26,825 nucleotides of DNA from JAUZPB01 sp050262615 (GCA_050262615.1 JBLNEL010000226.1:1-26825), one strand, 5' to 3'; positions 1 through 7,382 are shown, numbered from the stretch's first letter. Notes: generated from the letters alone by a model not told the origin. Translations and numbers: made by a program.

Positions 1-1112
1 TGGACTATGAGTCTAAGCTCTTTTTTGGTTTCTTCACTTAAGACAGCCAGCTGAAGTCCCTGTTTTTCCAGAGCATCAACAGCCAGTATAGCCGGTCCCC
101 CGGCGTTAGTGATGACTGCTACTTTATTACCCTCAGGCAGCGGAAAATTCTCGAAGCCCTTCGCGGTGTTGAACATTTCATTAAGATTATCGACCCTGAT
201 AATGCCGAACTGATTTAATATTGCATCGACTACCTTGTCGCTGCTTCCAAGTGCTCCGGTATGCGAAGAAGCTGCCTTCATGCCGCCTGAGGTCTTGCCA
301 GCTTTAAGGATAATAACGGGTTTTGTTATTTCGCCATTAATAAAGGGTTTTATGAAAGTTTTTCCGTCAACAAAACTCTCCAGATAAAACGTGAGAGTAT
401 CAATATTATTATCTTTCTGCCAGAATTCCAGAATATCATTTTCATTAACATCAGCCTTATTGCCTACGCTTATAAAGTGAGCGAACTTAATATCGGTTTC
501 CCTGAGTGAATTAAGCACAGCAGCACCTAAGGCTCCGCTTTGGGATAAAAACCCGGTAGATCCCGTTTCAGGTTTTTCAGCAACAAATGTAGCATTAAGC
601 TTTACATCTTCAATTGTATTTATTATACCCATGCAATTTGGACCTACAAGCCTGGCTCCTGAACGTCGGATCTTTTCAAGTATTCTTTTTTCTATCAGTT
701 CACCTTCTTTGCCTATTTCCTTAAAACCTGCAGTGATAAGAATAATTGAAGAAATTCCCTTATTTAAAAGGCTATCAATTGTTTCCTCAGCACAAGCCTT
801 AGGGACCATAACAATTGCAAGGTCGACCGGGCCGGATACATCTTCGATCGACTTATAACATTTAAGTCCAAGGATGTCACCGGCTTTAGGGTTTACCGGG
901 TAAAGCTTTCCGGTATAATTATAAGACAGGATACATTTAAGCAGTTCGTAGCCGATGCTTTTCTCTTTAGTAGATGCTCCGGCAATCAGAATGCTTTCAG
1001 GGTAAAAGAAATGCTTCAGGCCGGAAGTGGTTACAGCCTGGCTTTCAGTAAATGTGATTGTCTGACCTGCACTCAACTGGTCAGCACTTCCGGGTTTAGT
1101 AAACTGGCTCAT
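1..1112 (-). CDS. ADP-forming acyl-CoA (acetate-CoA) ligase, N-terminal part, cut by window edge
   Basis: This is the first 370 residues of a nucleoside-diphosphate-forming acyl-CoA synthetase, a family that makes ATP from acyl-CoA, ADP and phosphate (or runs in reverse). The reading frame stays open to base 3, so the C-terminal part lies outside the window. Visible motifs are a CoA-binding Rossmann region near residues 36-60 (PESILIAGAST), a second glycine-rich segment (LVGPNCMGIINT), a ligase-CoA segment (GFLSQSGALGAAV), and SSHTGALG, whose histidine (about residue 284) matches the phosphohistidine of the family. The ATG at 1110-1112 is preceded by CAGGAGAT, a good ribosome binding site. 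Whether the beta (ATP-grasp) half is fused or encoded separately cannot be seen. The family is confident; the preferred acyl group is not known. Confidence 0.85.
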   Translation of the reverse strand, partial: MSQFTKPGSADQLSAGQTITFTESQAVTTSGLKHFFYPESILIAGASTKEKSIGYELLKCILSYNYTGKLYPVNPKAGDILGLKCYKSIEDVSGPVDLAIVMVPKACAEETIDSLLNKGISSIILITAGFKEIGKEGELIEKRILEKIRRSGARLVGPNCMGIINTIEDVKLNATFVAEKPETGSTGFLSQSGALGAAVLNSLRETDIKFAHFISVGNKADVNENDILEFWQKDNNIDTLTFYLESFVDGKTFIKPFINGEITKPVIILKAGKTSGGMKAASSHTGALGSSDKVVDAILNQFGIIRVDNLNEMFNTAKGFENFPLPEGNKVAVITNAGGPAILAVDALEKQGLQLAVLSEETKKELRLIV

Positions 1113-1149
1113 ATCTCCTGCAGAAAAATTTTACTTACTTAAAGATAAG

Positions 1150-1220
1150 AAAAAGCCGGTGATAAACATAAGCATTAATTCAATTGTCCTAGTCATTTAA
1201 CTTATACATTACCGGCTTTA
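1150..1220 (-). terminator. Long-loop hairpin after the DinB-fold gene, probable terminator
   Basis: Positions 1152-1160 (AAAGCCGGT) pair perfectly with 1211-1219 (ACCGGCTTT). An inner ATAAG/CTTAT pairing lies at 1168-1172 with 1201-1205. Read on the minus strand, the second arm ends in a T-rich run, as in an intrinsic terminator. The first arm on that strand overlaps the stop codon of the DinB-fold gene. The enclosed loop of about 50 nt is longer than usual. Confidence 0.55.
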
Positions 1221-1793
1221 TTCAGGAAAGCCTTCGGCTTTCATTATATTTTCAGCCTGCCAGATATGTCTTCTCTCGTGGGCTGCAGTAAAGGCAAAAA
1301 CGTCAGTCAGGTTAAACCTTAAAAATTTTGAAACCGGGGAAATTATTTTTATTCTGGAGATATCCAGGTTCTCAGAGCTCTGAAGAGCTGCAATAAGTTC
1401 TTCGTTCAACTCTGAAAATTCTCTTATAAGCAGATCTTTCTGATTAATTACAGCCGGGTTAAATTCCTTAGGGTGTTTCATTTTCTTTTTTACAGGAGGT
1501 TCCATCATATTTACGAAGAGCTTTCCGACAAGGCTATAGCGCAGAGGGTCTTCTGAAACAGAACTACTTTCAGCGGCGTGTTTTATTGTCTGTTTAATTT
1601 GCTGGAGGTACTCATTGCCTGTTACGATAAGGTGACTGATGCATTGTGCAACGGACCATTCTCCCGGAGACGGGGACCAGTTAAGCTGCTGCTGGGTTAA
1701 AGGTTCAAGGAGAGTTTTTACCTTTTCCGAGGCGGCTTTATATTCATCGATATAGTTCTGGCGTTTTGAAACAATTGTTCTTTTAACTTTCAT
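1218..1793 (-). CDS. DinB-fold (DinB_2/YfiT-like) protein
   Basis: This 191-residue protein has the pattern of the DinB/YfiT-like four-helix superfamily, which includes metal-dependent thiol S-transferases and many proteins of unknown role. The N-terminal helix region carries WSPSPGEWSVAQCISHLI, with the first candidate metal-ligand histidine. Near the C-terminus is FTAAHERRHIWQAE, with the other histidines. No signal peptide or membrane span is seen, so it should be cytoplasmic. A GTG three codons upstream (1802) is also open, but AAGGAG sits about 8 nt before the ATG at 1793 and almost touches the GTG, so the ATG is preferred. The gene lies upstream of the acyl-CoA ligase on the same strand, separated by a terminator-like hairpin. 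The substrate cannot be predicted. Confidence 0.75.
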   Translation of the reverse strand: MKVKRTIVSKRQNYIDEYKAASEKVKTLLEPLTQQQLNWSPSPGEWSVAQCISHLIVTGNEYLQQIKQTIKHAAESSSVSEDPLRYSLVGKLFVNMMEPPVKKKMKHPKEFNPAVINQKDLLIREFSELNEELIAALQSSENLDISRIKIISPVSKFLRFNLTDVFAFTAAHERRHIWQAENIMKAEGFPE

Positions 1794-1825
1794 CAAGTAC
1801 ACTCCTTAAACAATATAATATCAGG

Positions 1826-1893
1826 TGGAACTATTCTGTAACTGGAATTATTCTGTAACTGGAACTATTCAGTAACTGGAACTATTCTGTAAC
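1826..1893. repeat. 17-bp tandem repeat, four copies
   Basis: Four contiguous copies of TGGAACTATTCTGTAAC lie at 1826-1842, 1843-1859, 1860-1876 and 1877-1893. Copies 1 and 4 are identical, and copies 2 and 3 each differ at one base. The array lies just upstream of the DinB-fold gene. There are no unique spacers, so it is not a CRISPR array. Confidence 0.95.
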
Positions 1894-1958
1894 ACATCTG
1901 CTAACAGCTTCTATTAATAAGTAACATCTGTAGGGCTTCTGTTAATCTCTTTATCAGA

Positions 1959-2009
1959 CTCTTTATTCCGGCGCACTCTTTATTCCGGCACACTCTTTAT
2001 TCCGGCGCA
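1959..2009. repeat. 17-bp tandem repeat, three copies
   Basis: Three contiguous copies of CTCTTTATTCCGGCGCA lie at 1959-1975, 1976-1992 (one base changed) and 1993-2009. CTC of a fourth copy follows. The sequence is unrelated to the array at 1826, but the unit length is the same. Confidence 0.95.
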
Positions 2010-2060
2010 CTCACTGGTATTAAATATAATGCATCAATACAAGGATAAAGTAAATGCAAT

Positions 2061-2130
2061 AAGGTAATACAAGCAAAAGGTATTGCAAATAAAAAAGGTA
2101 TAGCAAACAAAAAGGTATTGTAAATAAAAT
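2061..2130. repeat. A-rich degenerate tandem repeat, about 17-bp period
   Basis: AAGGTA followed by TTGCAAATAA-like sequence recurs at 2061, 2077, 2095 and 2112, giving spacings of 16, 18 and 17 bp. The copies are imperfect and differ by small insertions in A runs. Confidence 0.7.
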
Positions 2131-2148
2131 ATCAGATCTCTTATTTAT

Positions 2149-2177
2149 TTGAGTTTTATTTTACTAAAGATTATGTT
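2149..2177 (+). promoter_or_regulatory. Candidate promoter for the HExxH membrane protein gene
   Basis: TTGAGT (2149-2154) and TATGTT (2172-2177) are separated by 17 bp, a fair sigma70-like match about 60 bp upstream of the TTG start. This is pattern matching only. Confidence 0.35.
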
Positions 2178-2235
2178 TTACCTCTGTATTCCTCTTTAAA
2201 TGTAGAAATTAAAATGTAGGTAAGGAGGTGGCGCT

Positions 2236-2742
2236 TTGGAGATAGATGCAAAACGGTATTCGGTTTGGGATGAAATAAAGCACTGGATGCCCTCTTTTCT
2301 TATGCTTCCAGTAATTATCTACTGGGTATTAAACAGGGGTCAGTATACTTTCATCGACAATACTGATCTGGTAATACATGAAGCCGGGCACCTGGTGTTT
2401 ATGTTATTTGGGAAATTTATACAAGCAGCAGGCGGTACGCTTATGCAGATAATACTTCCATCACTGATTACATTCTACTTTCTGAAGGCGCAGTATAAAA
2501 CAGGTGTGCAGTTTGCGCTTTTATGGCTTGGGCAGAACCTGATAAACATCAGTGTCTATGCTGCAGATGCCAGGGCGCATAAACTTCATCTTCTTGGAGG
2601 GAGCAAGGTTTATCATGACTGGACATACATGCTTACTACTGTTGGAATACTTGAGTTTGATGAGGAAGTGGGGCTGTTATTCTTTTCTCTGGCAATACTG
2701 ATCTTTATATTTTCGCTCATAATGCCCAAGCTTATGAGATGA
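2236..2742 (+). CDS. Uncharacterised HExxH integral membrane protein
   Basis: This is a 168-residue membrane protein with about four hydrophobic segments (roughly residues 19-33, 65-83, 90-108 and 146-164). It contains HEAGH at residues 48-52, a zinc-metalloprotease-type HExxH, next to the second hydrophobic region. Downstream lie LGQNLINISVYAADARA (about 98-114) and HDW (127-129), whose acidic and histidine residues could supply a further metal ligand. It resembles a widespread family of uncharacterised bacterial membrane proteins with the same HExxH, YAADARA and HDW pattern; this comparison is from memory. Peptidase activity, as in M50 intramembrane proteases, is possible but unproven. The start is TTG, supported by TAAGGAGGTG 6-7 nt upstream; no in-frame ATG is better placed. 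It stands alone, 60 bp before the next gene. Confidence 0.75.
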   Translation: MEIDAKRYSVWDEIKHWMPSFLMLPVIIYWVLNRGQYTFIDNTDLVIHEAGHLVFMLFGKFIQAAGGTLMQIILPSLITFYFLKAQYKTGVQFALLWLGQNLINISVYAADARAHKLHLLGGSKVYHDWTYMLTTVGILEFDEEVGLLFFSLAILIFIFSLIMPKLMR

Positions 2743-2802
2743 GCTTCAATTACAAAAGAAAATCTTAATTATATAAATGGTTAAATAAAAAAAGCGAGAA
2801 AA

Positions 2803-3945
2803 ATGATAAAGAGTAAATTTATTTCTGGTTTAGTTTTGACTGTTTTCTTCAGCAGTTCTTTATTTTCACAGAGTTTCAAGTTTGCAGCAATGTGCGATTC
2901 AAGAGGACCTAATGATGGTGTAAATCTGCCTGTATTAAGCGCATTTGTTGATCATATAATGAAGAATAATTCCGATATAAAATTTCTAGCCTTTCCAGGC
3001 GATCTAGTTGACGGGAGCAGAACCAATCCGGAGGCAACTGTCAGGGAATTAAAACACTGGAAGGAAGTCATGGCGCCGATCTATAATAATCCAAAGATGG
3101 TCTGGCCAAAGATATGGGCTCTTACAGGTAATCATGAGCTTAGGACGAGGTTTGACGAGGAGAATTTCAAGAAAGCTTTTCCGGATGTATTTATGAATGG
3201 TCCGGAAGATGAAAAGGGTCTTACCTACTCTTTTGATTTTGAAAATTCCCACTTTGTTTTTATAGCTACGGGCAGGTGGTATTATGGCGATCCAAAAGAT
3301 ACAACAGATGACAAAGCTGACTGGCACTATGTAAAGTCGCTCGACTGGCTGGAAAAGGATCTGGCAGCTACGCAGCAGAGGCAAGTTAAGCATATATTTG
3401 TTATGGGGCATGAGTCTGCTTTTCCGATAGGCGGACATATAAGAGACGGATTGCCCAATCTGGGGCTTAATCCGCCGGCAATGCCGCTGGATTCAACCAG
3501 GAAGTGGTTTTTAGATCAGAGGGACAGGTTCTGGTCGCTGCTTTCAAAGAACAAGGTTGAGGCCTACATTTGCGGTCATGAGCATATCTATGGGCGAGAG
3601 TCTGTAGATGGTGTTTACCAGATTGTTTCAGGCAGTGCGGGAGCGCCGCTATATTATCTGAATTCAAAGTATGGAGATAATCCGCAGACCAAGCGTCCGG
3701 GACAGGAGCTTACCTATGATGAAGCACTGCCATATTATAAACTACTGAATTACAACTATGGTCCTAATGGGAATGCGCAGGCTTCAAAGGATTTTGTAGG
3801 CTACAGGGCATTTGAATATCTGGTCTTTGATGTGCAGGATGACAAAGTAGAAGTAAAGACATATGGGGCATATCCTAAAGAAGGGACATTAAATCAGATG
3901 GGCACTGATATAAGTCTTATAGATGAGTTTACAATAAAGAAATAG
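2803..3945 (+). CDS. Exported calcineurin-like metallophosphoesterase
   Basis: This 380-residue protein has a Sec signal peptide (about residues 1-23, ending FSQS) and a calcineurin-like phosphoesterase domain filling the rest. The metal-binding blocks appear in order: CDSRG (Asp32), PGDLVDG (Asp67), TGNHEL (Asn110-His111), MGHESAF and CGHEHIYGRE. The first block has Asp-Ser-Arg where many relatives have Asp-x-His, as seen in some exported subfamilies. The enzyme would hydrolyse a phosphomonoester or phosphodiester in the periplasm or outside the cell; the substrate is unknown. There is no convincing Shine-Dalgarno sequence before the ATG. The gene follows the HExxH gene by 60 bp and may be cotranscribed with it. 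It ends before a strong hairpin terminator near 4030. Confidence 0.88.
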   Translation: MIKSKFISGLVLTVFFSSSLFSQSFKFAAMCDSRGPNDGVNLPVLSAFVDHIMKNNSDIKFLAFPGDLVDGSRTNPEATVRELKHWKEVMAPIYNNPKMVWPKIWALTGNHELRTRFDEENFKKAFPDVFMNGPEDEKGLTYSFDFENSHFVFIATGRWYYGDPKDTTDDKADWHYVKSLDWLEKDLAATQQRQVKHIFVMGHESAFPIGGHIRDGLPNLGLNPPAMPLDSTRKWFLDQRDRFWSLLSKNKVEAYICGHEHIYGRESVDGVYQIVSGSAGAPLYYLNSKYGDNPQTKRPGQELTYDEALPYYKLLNYNYGPNGNAQASKDFVGYRAFEYLVFDVQDDKVEVKTYGAYPKEGTLNQMGTDISLIDEFTIKK

Positions 3946-4023
3946 AAGGCAATGATCAGAAAGAAAAGTATCAGGAAATAAAAGGTCAAAAAGGTTAAAA
4001 TCGCCTTAGTTAAAGAAGACAAA

Positions 4024-4085
4024 AAATAAAAAAGGAAGAAGTAATAACAGATCAGTGATCTTATTATCATTTCTTCCTTTTATTT
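4024..4085. terminator. Bidirectional intrinsic terminator
   Basis: AAAGGAAGAA (4031-4040) pairs perfectly with TTCTTCCTTT (4071-4080). Inside it TAATAA (4042-4047) pairs with TTATTA (4061-4066), and GATC pairs with GATC around a 3-nt loop (4050-4060). A and T runs flank the stem on both sides, so it can terminate the phosphoesterase gene on the plus strand and the converging minus-strand gene. The rest of 3946-4184 is A/G-rich with no gene seen. Confidence 0.8.
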
Positions 4086-4184
4086 TGATATTCCGTTTTT
4101 TTCTGAAGTCATTTTAAAACAGAATATCCTTAGATTCCTTCAGATAGAGCCTCAGGATTTTCAAGCCGGGTATAATGCATAAAG

Positions 4185-4763
4185 TCAGAATATCGCACTT
4201 CCGAGCAATAAAAGCACAATAACGCCAGAAGCGCCAAGTAAAATAAGTGCTGTTGTACTTAAGCCGCCTGGGTTTTGCTGATTTTCAGTCTGCTGGTTTG
4301 TCTGAGAGCCGGTATTAGTTGAAGTTGTGCTACCGGCTGCAGTACCAGTTGTATTTGGGTTATTACCCTGGGAAGTGACGGTTGTGCCAGTTGGCTGTGT
4401 TCCGGTATTCTGAGTCCCTGAAGTTTGTGTTCCGCTGCCTGTCTGCGTACCAGTATTTTGGGTATTACCCTGAGTATTCTGGCCCTGGGGATTCTGCATT
4501 GAACCTGTGACATTTCCCTGGTCTGCTGATGTATTGAATGAAAGGATCGTGCCGTTTGAGAGCTTAAGATTTCTGATCTCACTTTTCTGATATTCATAGA
4601 TAACATTTGTAATTGCCTCTCTGAACTGGACGGCATCGGAGGTGATCTTGATGATCTTTCCGCTTTGTATCCTATTGTTTTTAAGTTCAATTCTGTCGAG
4701 TGAATCGAGCTGGGCATAGAGTGAAACAGATAAAAAGACGAAAAGAAGAAGAAGGTATTTCAT
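4185..4763 (-). CDS. Exported protein with Thr/Gly/Asn/Gln-rich linker and C-terminal membrane anchor
   Basis: I do not recognise a family for this 192-residue protein. Residues 1-18 form a signal peptide (hydrophobic core LLLLFVFLSVSLYA). Residues 19-78 form a small folded-looking domain (IELKNNRIQSGKIIKI, EYQKSEIRNLKL) reminiscent of short beta-strand modules that follow a signal peptide in Bacteroidota-type proteins. Residues about 80-167 are almost entirely Thr, Gly, Asn, Gln and Ser. Residues 170-190 (TALILLGASGVIVLLLLG) form one hydrophobic helix ending two residues before the C-terminus. The likely topology is periplasmic with a C-terminal anchor. There is no lipobox cysteine and no LPxTG. 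The start is supported by GGAG 5 nt upstream of the ATG. A shadow frame inside it looks long only because of the biased composition. Confidence 0.7.
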   Translation of the reverse strand: MKYLLLLFVFLSVSLYAQLDSLDRIELKNNRIQSGKIIKITSDAVQFREAITNVIYEYQKSEIRNLKLSNGTILSFNTSADQGNVTGSMQNPQGQNTQGNTQNTGTQTGSGTQTSGTQNTGTQPTGTTVTSQGNNPNTTGTAAGSTTSTNTGSQTNQQTENQQNPGGLSTTALILLGASGVIVLLLLGSAIF

Positions 4764-4987
4764 AATTTCTCCATTTCCTTAGTTAAAAATTCTCCTAATA
4801 ATAGAATATTTTAAAAATAAGGTTGTTGTTCAATGGATTTATATTTCCAAGAATAGACGGTGGAACTAAAAGGCAGATATAAGGCGGGAAAGTAAAAACC
4901 AGTCAGAGGAAAAAGTAAACAGGGGTAAAAAAGCCAATAAGATGAAAAAAGAGCAAAAAAAAGGGAAAAAAGCAGCAGAAGAAGCAA
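4764..4987. other. Gene-free A/G-rich spacer
   Basis: No gene is seen. From about 4865 to 4985 the plus strand is strongly purine-rich (aaagta, aaaaaag and gaaaa pieces recurring irregularly), so the corresponding minus-strand transcript downstream of the epimerase-like gene would be U/C-rich. No clear hairpin was found. Confidence 0.5.
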
Positions 4988-6004
4988 TCAGTGCCGCGGA
5001 TTGGGGTCTTTATGTTCATCTTTAAGGCTTAGGACACTTTGAGTTATATTAAAATATTCCTTAGCCCACTCGAGAGTCTTTTTAATGCCTTCCCTGTAAG
5101 GAGTAGAAGGGATGCTGCCGAAGGCGGATCTATAACGGGATCCGTCCAAAAGGAAGGTTTCCTTTTTAAGGTACATCATTTCGCGGAATTCTCTAGCAAT
5201 GGGGTTAAATAATCCACCCAGGGCTACAATGAACTCTGAATTAAGAGCATTAATTCTGGAGCCTTTTTTCCCCTGGCAGGCAATTTCATTTAAGAAAGCC
5301 CTAGTTGTAGTAACATGGCATCCCGGCACATTAAAGACCTTTCCGAGGCTTTTTTCAGAAACTCCTGCCTGCACCATTGCCTTACCTGCATCCTCAATAT
5401 ATATAAACTCAGTCGGGATATCGAGGCTGCCGTACCACTGGATTTTTTCGCCTTTAAGGCTGTTTATGAATATTTTTTCATAAAGTCCGTTTATCACATA
5501 AGGGCCATAGAAATCGGGCATACGAATAATTGAGTATTTCAAGCCTGAAGCAAGGGAGGCATCTGAGAGCATTTTTTCCATCTCGATGCGTATTTTTCCT
5601 TTTCTTGTATGAGCAGCAAACGGATGATCTTCATTTACGGGGTTAGATTTTGCATGGCCGTATACGTATACATTTCCGGGGAATATGATCTTTGCATTAT
5701 GTCTCAGGGCTGCATTAAGCGTGATACTGAGCATTTTCTTTAAATCACTTTTCCATCTGGGATATGGAACATTTATGCAATAGAAGATATTTGAAGATCC
5801 TTTTACTGCATTATCGAGGTCTTTTTGGCTGAAAGCATCGCCTTCAATAAACTCAACGTTTTGAAAATCTGCAAAAATTCCGGAGGCTTTCTGGCGGTTT
5901 CTTACAAAAAGGCGTACTGCTTCACCCTGTTCATTTAAGGATTTAGCAATTGCCCAGCCCAGGGCACTTGAAGCGCCAATAATTATGCTGCCGCTCTGGT
6001 TCAT
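4988..6004 (-). CDS. NAD-dependent epimerase/dehydratase family (extended SDR) protein
   Basis: This 338-residue protein is an extended short-chain dehydrogenase. The N-terminal Rossmann motif is IIIGASSALGWAIA (residues 7-20), followed by an Arg-rich turn after beta-2 (VRLFVRNRQKA) that may favour NADP. NVYVYG supplies the tyrosine region of the active site, but the usual YxxxK spacing is not clean. Other conserved pieces are RMPDFYGP, EFIYIEDAGKAM and VFNVPGCHVTT, typical of the sugar-nucleotide epimerase/NmrA-like superfamily. It is cytoplasmic, and the substrate is unknown. The ATG has GGAG about 12 nt upstream. A 9-bp inverted repeat lies 55-75 bp upstream of the start and could be a control site. 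The gene is in a minus-strand run with the metallophosphoesterase and MFS genes, but a 133-bp gap argues for its own promoter. Confidence 0.8.
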   Translation of the reverse strand: MNQSGSIIIGASSALGWAIAKSLNEQGEAVRLFVRNRQKASGIFADFQNVEFIEGDAFSQKDLDNAVKGSSNIFYCINVPYPRWKSDLKKMLSITLNAALRHNAKIIFPGNVYVYGHAKSNPVNEDHPFAAHTRKGKIRIEMEKMLSDASLASGLKYSIIRMPDFYGPYVINGLYEKIFINSLKGEKIQWYGSLDIPTEFIYIEDAGKAMVQAGVSEKSLGKVFNVPGCHVTTTRAFLNEIACQGKKGSRINALNSEFIVALGGLFNPIAREFREMMYLKKETFLLDGSRYRSAFGSIPSTPYREGIKKTLEWAKEYFNITQSVLSLKDEHKDPNPRH

Positions 6005-6058
6005 CTTTCAGATATCTCCGGTTTAAGGGTCACTTAAAATTTATTCCGACATTTTTTA

Positions 6059-6079
6059 TCATCATATTACATATGATGA
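6059..6079. promoter_or_regulatory. Inverted repeat upstream of the epimerase-like gene, candidate operator
   Basis: TCATCATAT (6059-6067) and ATATGATGA (6071-6079) are perfect inverted 9-bp arms around a 3-nt centre (TAC). There is no T run on either strand directly after it, so it does not look like a terminator. Its place upstream of the start at 6004 suits a dimeric regulator site. No regulator is identified. Confidence 0.4.
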
Positions 6080-6119
6080 GATCAGAGTTTGTTTAGTACA
6101 TTGTAACAAGATTTCGTCA

Positions 6120-6147
6120 ATTAATCAAAAATCGTTATTAATCAAAA
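6120..6147. repeat. Direct repeat with 17-bp period over a stop codon
   Basis: ATTAATCAAAA occurs at 6120-6130 and again at 6137-6147. The second copy contains the stop codon of the membrane metallophosphoesterase gene (6138-6140). Confidence 0.75.
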
Positions 6148-7283
6148 TGCAATTTTATATTAACAATCTCAGGGCGGTTGCCCAGGCGGATTGGCGGACC
6201 CCAGCCTCCGAAGCCGCTGGAGACATAGATATTTGTATTTTCTTTTTTCTTAAAGCCCCAGCTTACCTCATAGACCCGGTTGGTAATAAAATTAAACGGC
6301 CAGAGCTGTCCGTGATGGGTATGGCCTGAGAGCTGAAGGTCGACGCCATGGCTTACAGCGTCATCAAGTTCAAAAGGCTGATGATCCATCATAATTATAG
6401 GTTTTGTACTATCTATATCAGTCATCAGTTCTTCGAGTGTTTTTCTCTTGCGCACCTGATTAAGAGTTCTGTCCTCACGGCCTATAAGATAAAAACTGTT
6501 GTCAATCTTTAGGGTTTTATCTCTAAGCATCTGTATACCGTGATCATTAAGGTAGCGTGCAGCAGCCTCTACTCCCCCATAGAACTCATGATTACCTGTA
6601 ATTGCGTAGACGCCGTACTTAGCCTTTAATTTCTTCAAAGTCTCGCCCAGGTTCTGTTTAATAACCGGTCTTAAGTCTTCATCCACTATATCGCCCGGGA
6701 ATAAAATTATATCCGGGTTCAAAGAATTTATTTTATCTACCAGGTATTCGAGTCTTCCATTGCCAATAATTGTACCTAAGTGGATATCAGATGCCGCGGC
6801 AATATTCAAGGTTTTCACAGGGCCGACTTTCTTATCAATTTTCAGATCCATTGTAAGCACCCGCGGGGTAACAGCATTAATTCTGCCTGCAATGACTGTA
6901 ATAATAACAATTGCAGTAAGCACAACAGCGCTGAGAAACTTTGTGCGTTCCCAATCTCTTATTACTGCAGCCGGGAAAAGAGGTATGAAGTAATTAATTG
7001 CCCGTAACAAGTCGAGCAAAATAACGCCGAATAAAAAATAGACCATCATACCCAGCCAGAAAGATCCCACCCAGATAAGGCTGCTGCTTAAAGGTGTAAC
7101 AGCGTTTCTTTCGAGCACCCTGCCTAAAATATAGGAGAGCGAAAGGACCAGAAATATAACAAGATAATATATTCTGAACGAGCTTTCTTTCGGAATTGCC
7201 TGCCAGCCACGGATAAAGATATAGAAGTTTATTAATCCATATACACAAAGAACTAAAGAAATAAAGATGATAAAGTTTTTCAT
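6138..7283 (-). CDS. Membrane-bound metallophosphoesterase (YkuE/YaeI-like)
   Basis: This 381-residue protein has an N-terminal membrane domain (hydrophobic segments about residues 3-24, 38-54, 68-92 and 117-133) followed by a cytosolic or periplasmic metallophosphoesterase domain (about 155-378). The metal-binding blocks are complete: SDIHLG (Asp166, His168), PGDIVD (Asp198), TGNHEFYGG (Asn231, His232), MDHQPFE (His301) and SGHTHHGQ (His321, His323). The layout matches the YkuE/YaeI-type phosphoesterases, some of which act on lipid-linked phosphodiesters; the real substrate is unknown. The ATG at 7281-7283 has no strong Shine-Dalgarno sequence. The gene lies 133 bp after the MFS gene on the same strand. 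Its last codons sit inside a 17-bp-period direct repeat. Confidence 0.88.
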   Translation of the reverse strand: MKNFIIFISLVLCVYGLINFYIFIRGWQAIPKESSFRIYYLVIFLVLSLSYILGRVLERNAVTPLSSSLIWVGSFWLGMMVYFLFGVILLDLLRAINYFIPLFPAAVIRDWERTKFLSAVVLTAIVIITVIAGRINAVTPRVLTMDLKIDKKVGPVKTLNIAAASDIHLGTIIGNGRLEYLVDKINSLNPDIILFPGDIVDEDLRPVIKQNLGETLKKLKAKYGVYAITGNHEFYGGVEAAARYLNDHGIQMLRDKTLKIDNSFYLIGREDRTLNQVRKRKTLEELMTDIDSTKPIIMMDHQPFELDDAVSHGVDLQLSGHTHHGQLWPFNFITNRVYEVSWGFKKKENTNIYVSSGFGGWGPPIRLGNRPEIVNIKLHFD

Positions 7284-7382
7284 AATCAGGATTGATAGTT
7301 AAAAATATGTATAGAGTTTTACGCCCTGTGTTTTCTAAAATAAGTAATTGAGAGAACTATATAAAGGGGTAAAAATTTTTAT

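Larger units (their letters stand above)
1894..2148. other. Gene-free spacer built from degenerate repeats
   Basis: No coding frame or RNA gene is apparent. Positions 1889-1950 contain two diverged copies of a roughly 32-bp segment with the shared pieces AACATCTG and GCTTCT..TTAAT. This is followed by the 17-bp array at 1959-2009 and by an A-rich array with AAGGTA recurring at 2061, 2077, 2095 and 2112. The rest is AT-rich sequence leading to the promoter of the next gene. Confidence 0.7.

Noticed and set aside
1826..2009. CRISPR-like repeat arrays
   Set aside because: The copies are directly adjacent with no spacers, units are only 17 bp, and no cas genes are near.
1959..2009. Regulator binding array (iteron-like origin)
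   Set aside because: Three 17-bp units could suit iterons, but there is no replication initiator gene, and similar unrelated arrays occur elsewhere in the window.
4259..4717. 152-residue frame overlapping the low-complexity exported gene
   Set aside because: It is a shadow frame in the same DNA, open because of biased composition, without family features. The other frame has a signal peptide and anchor.
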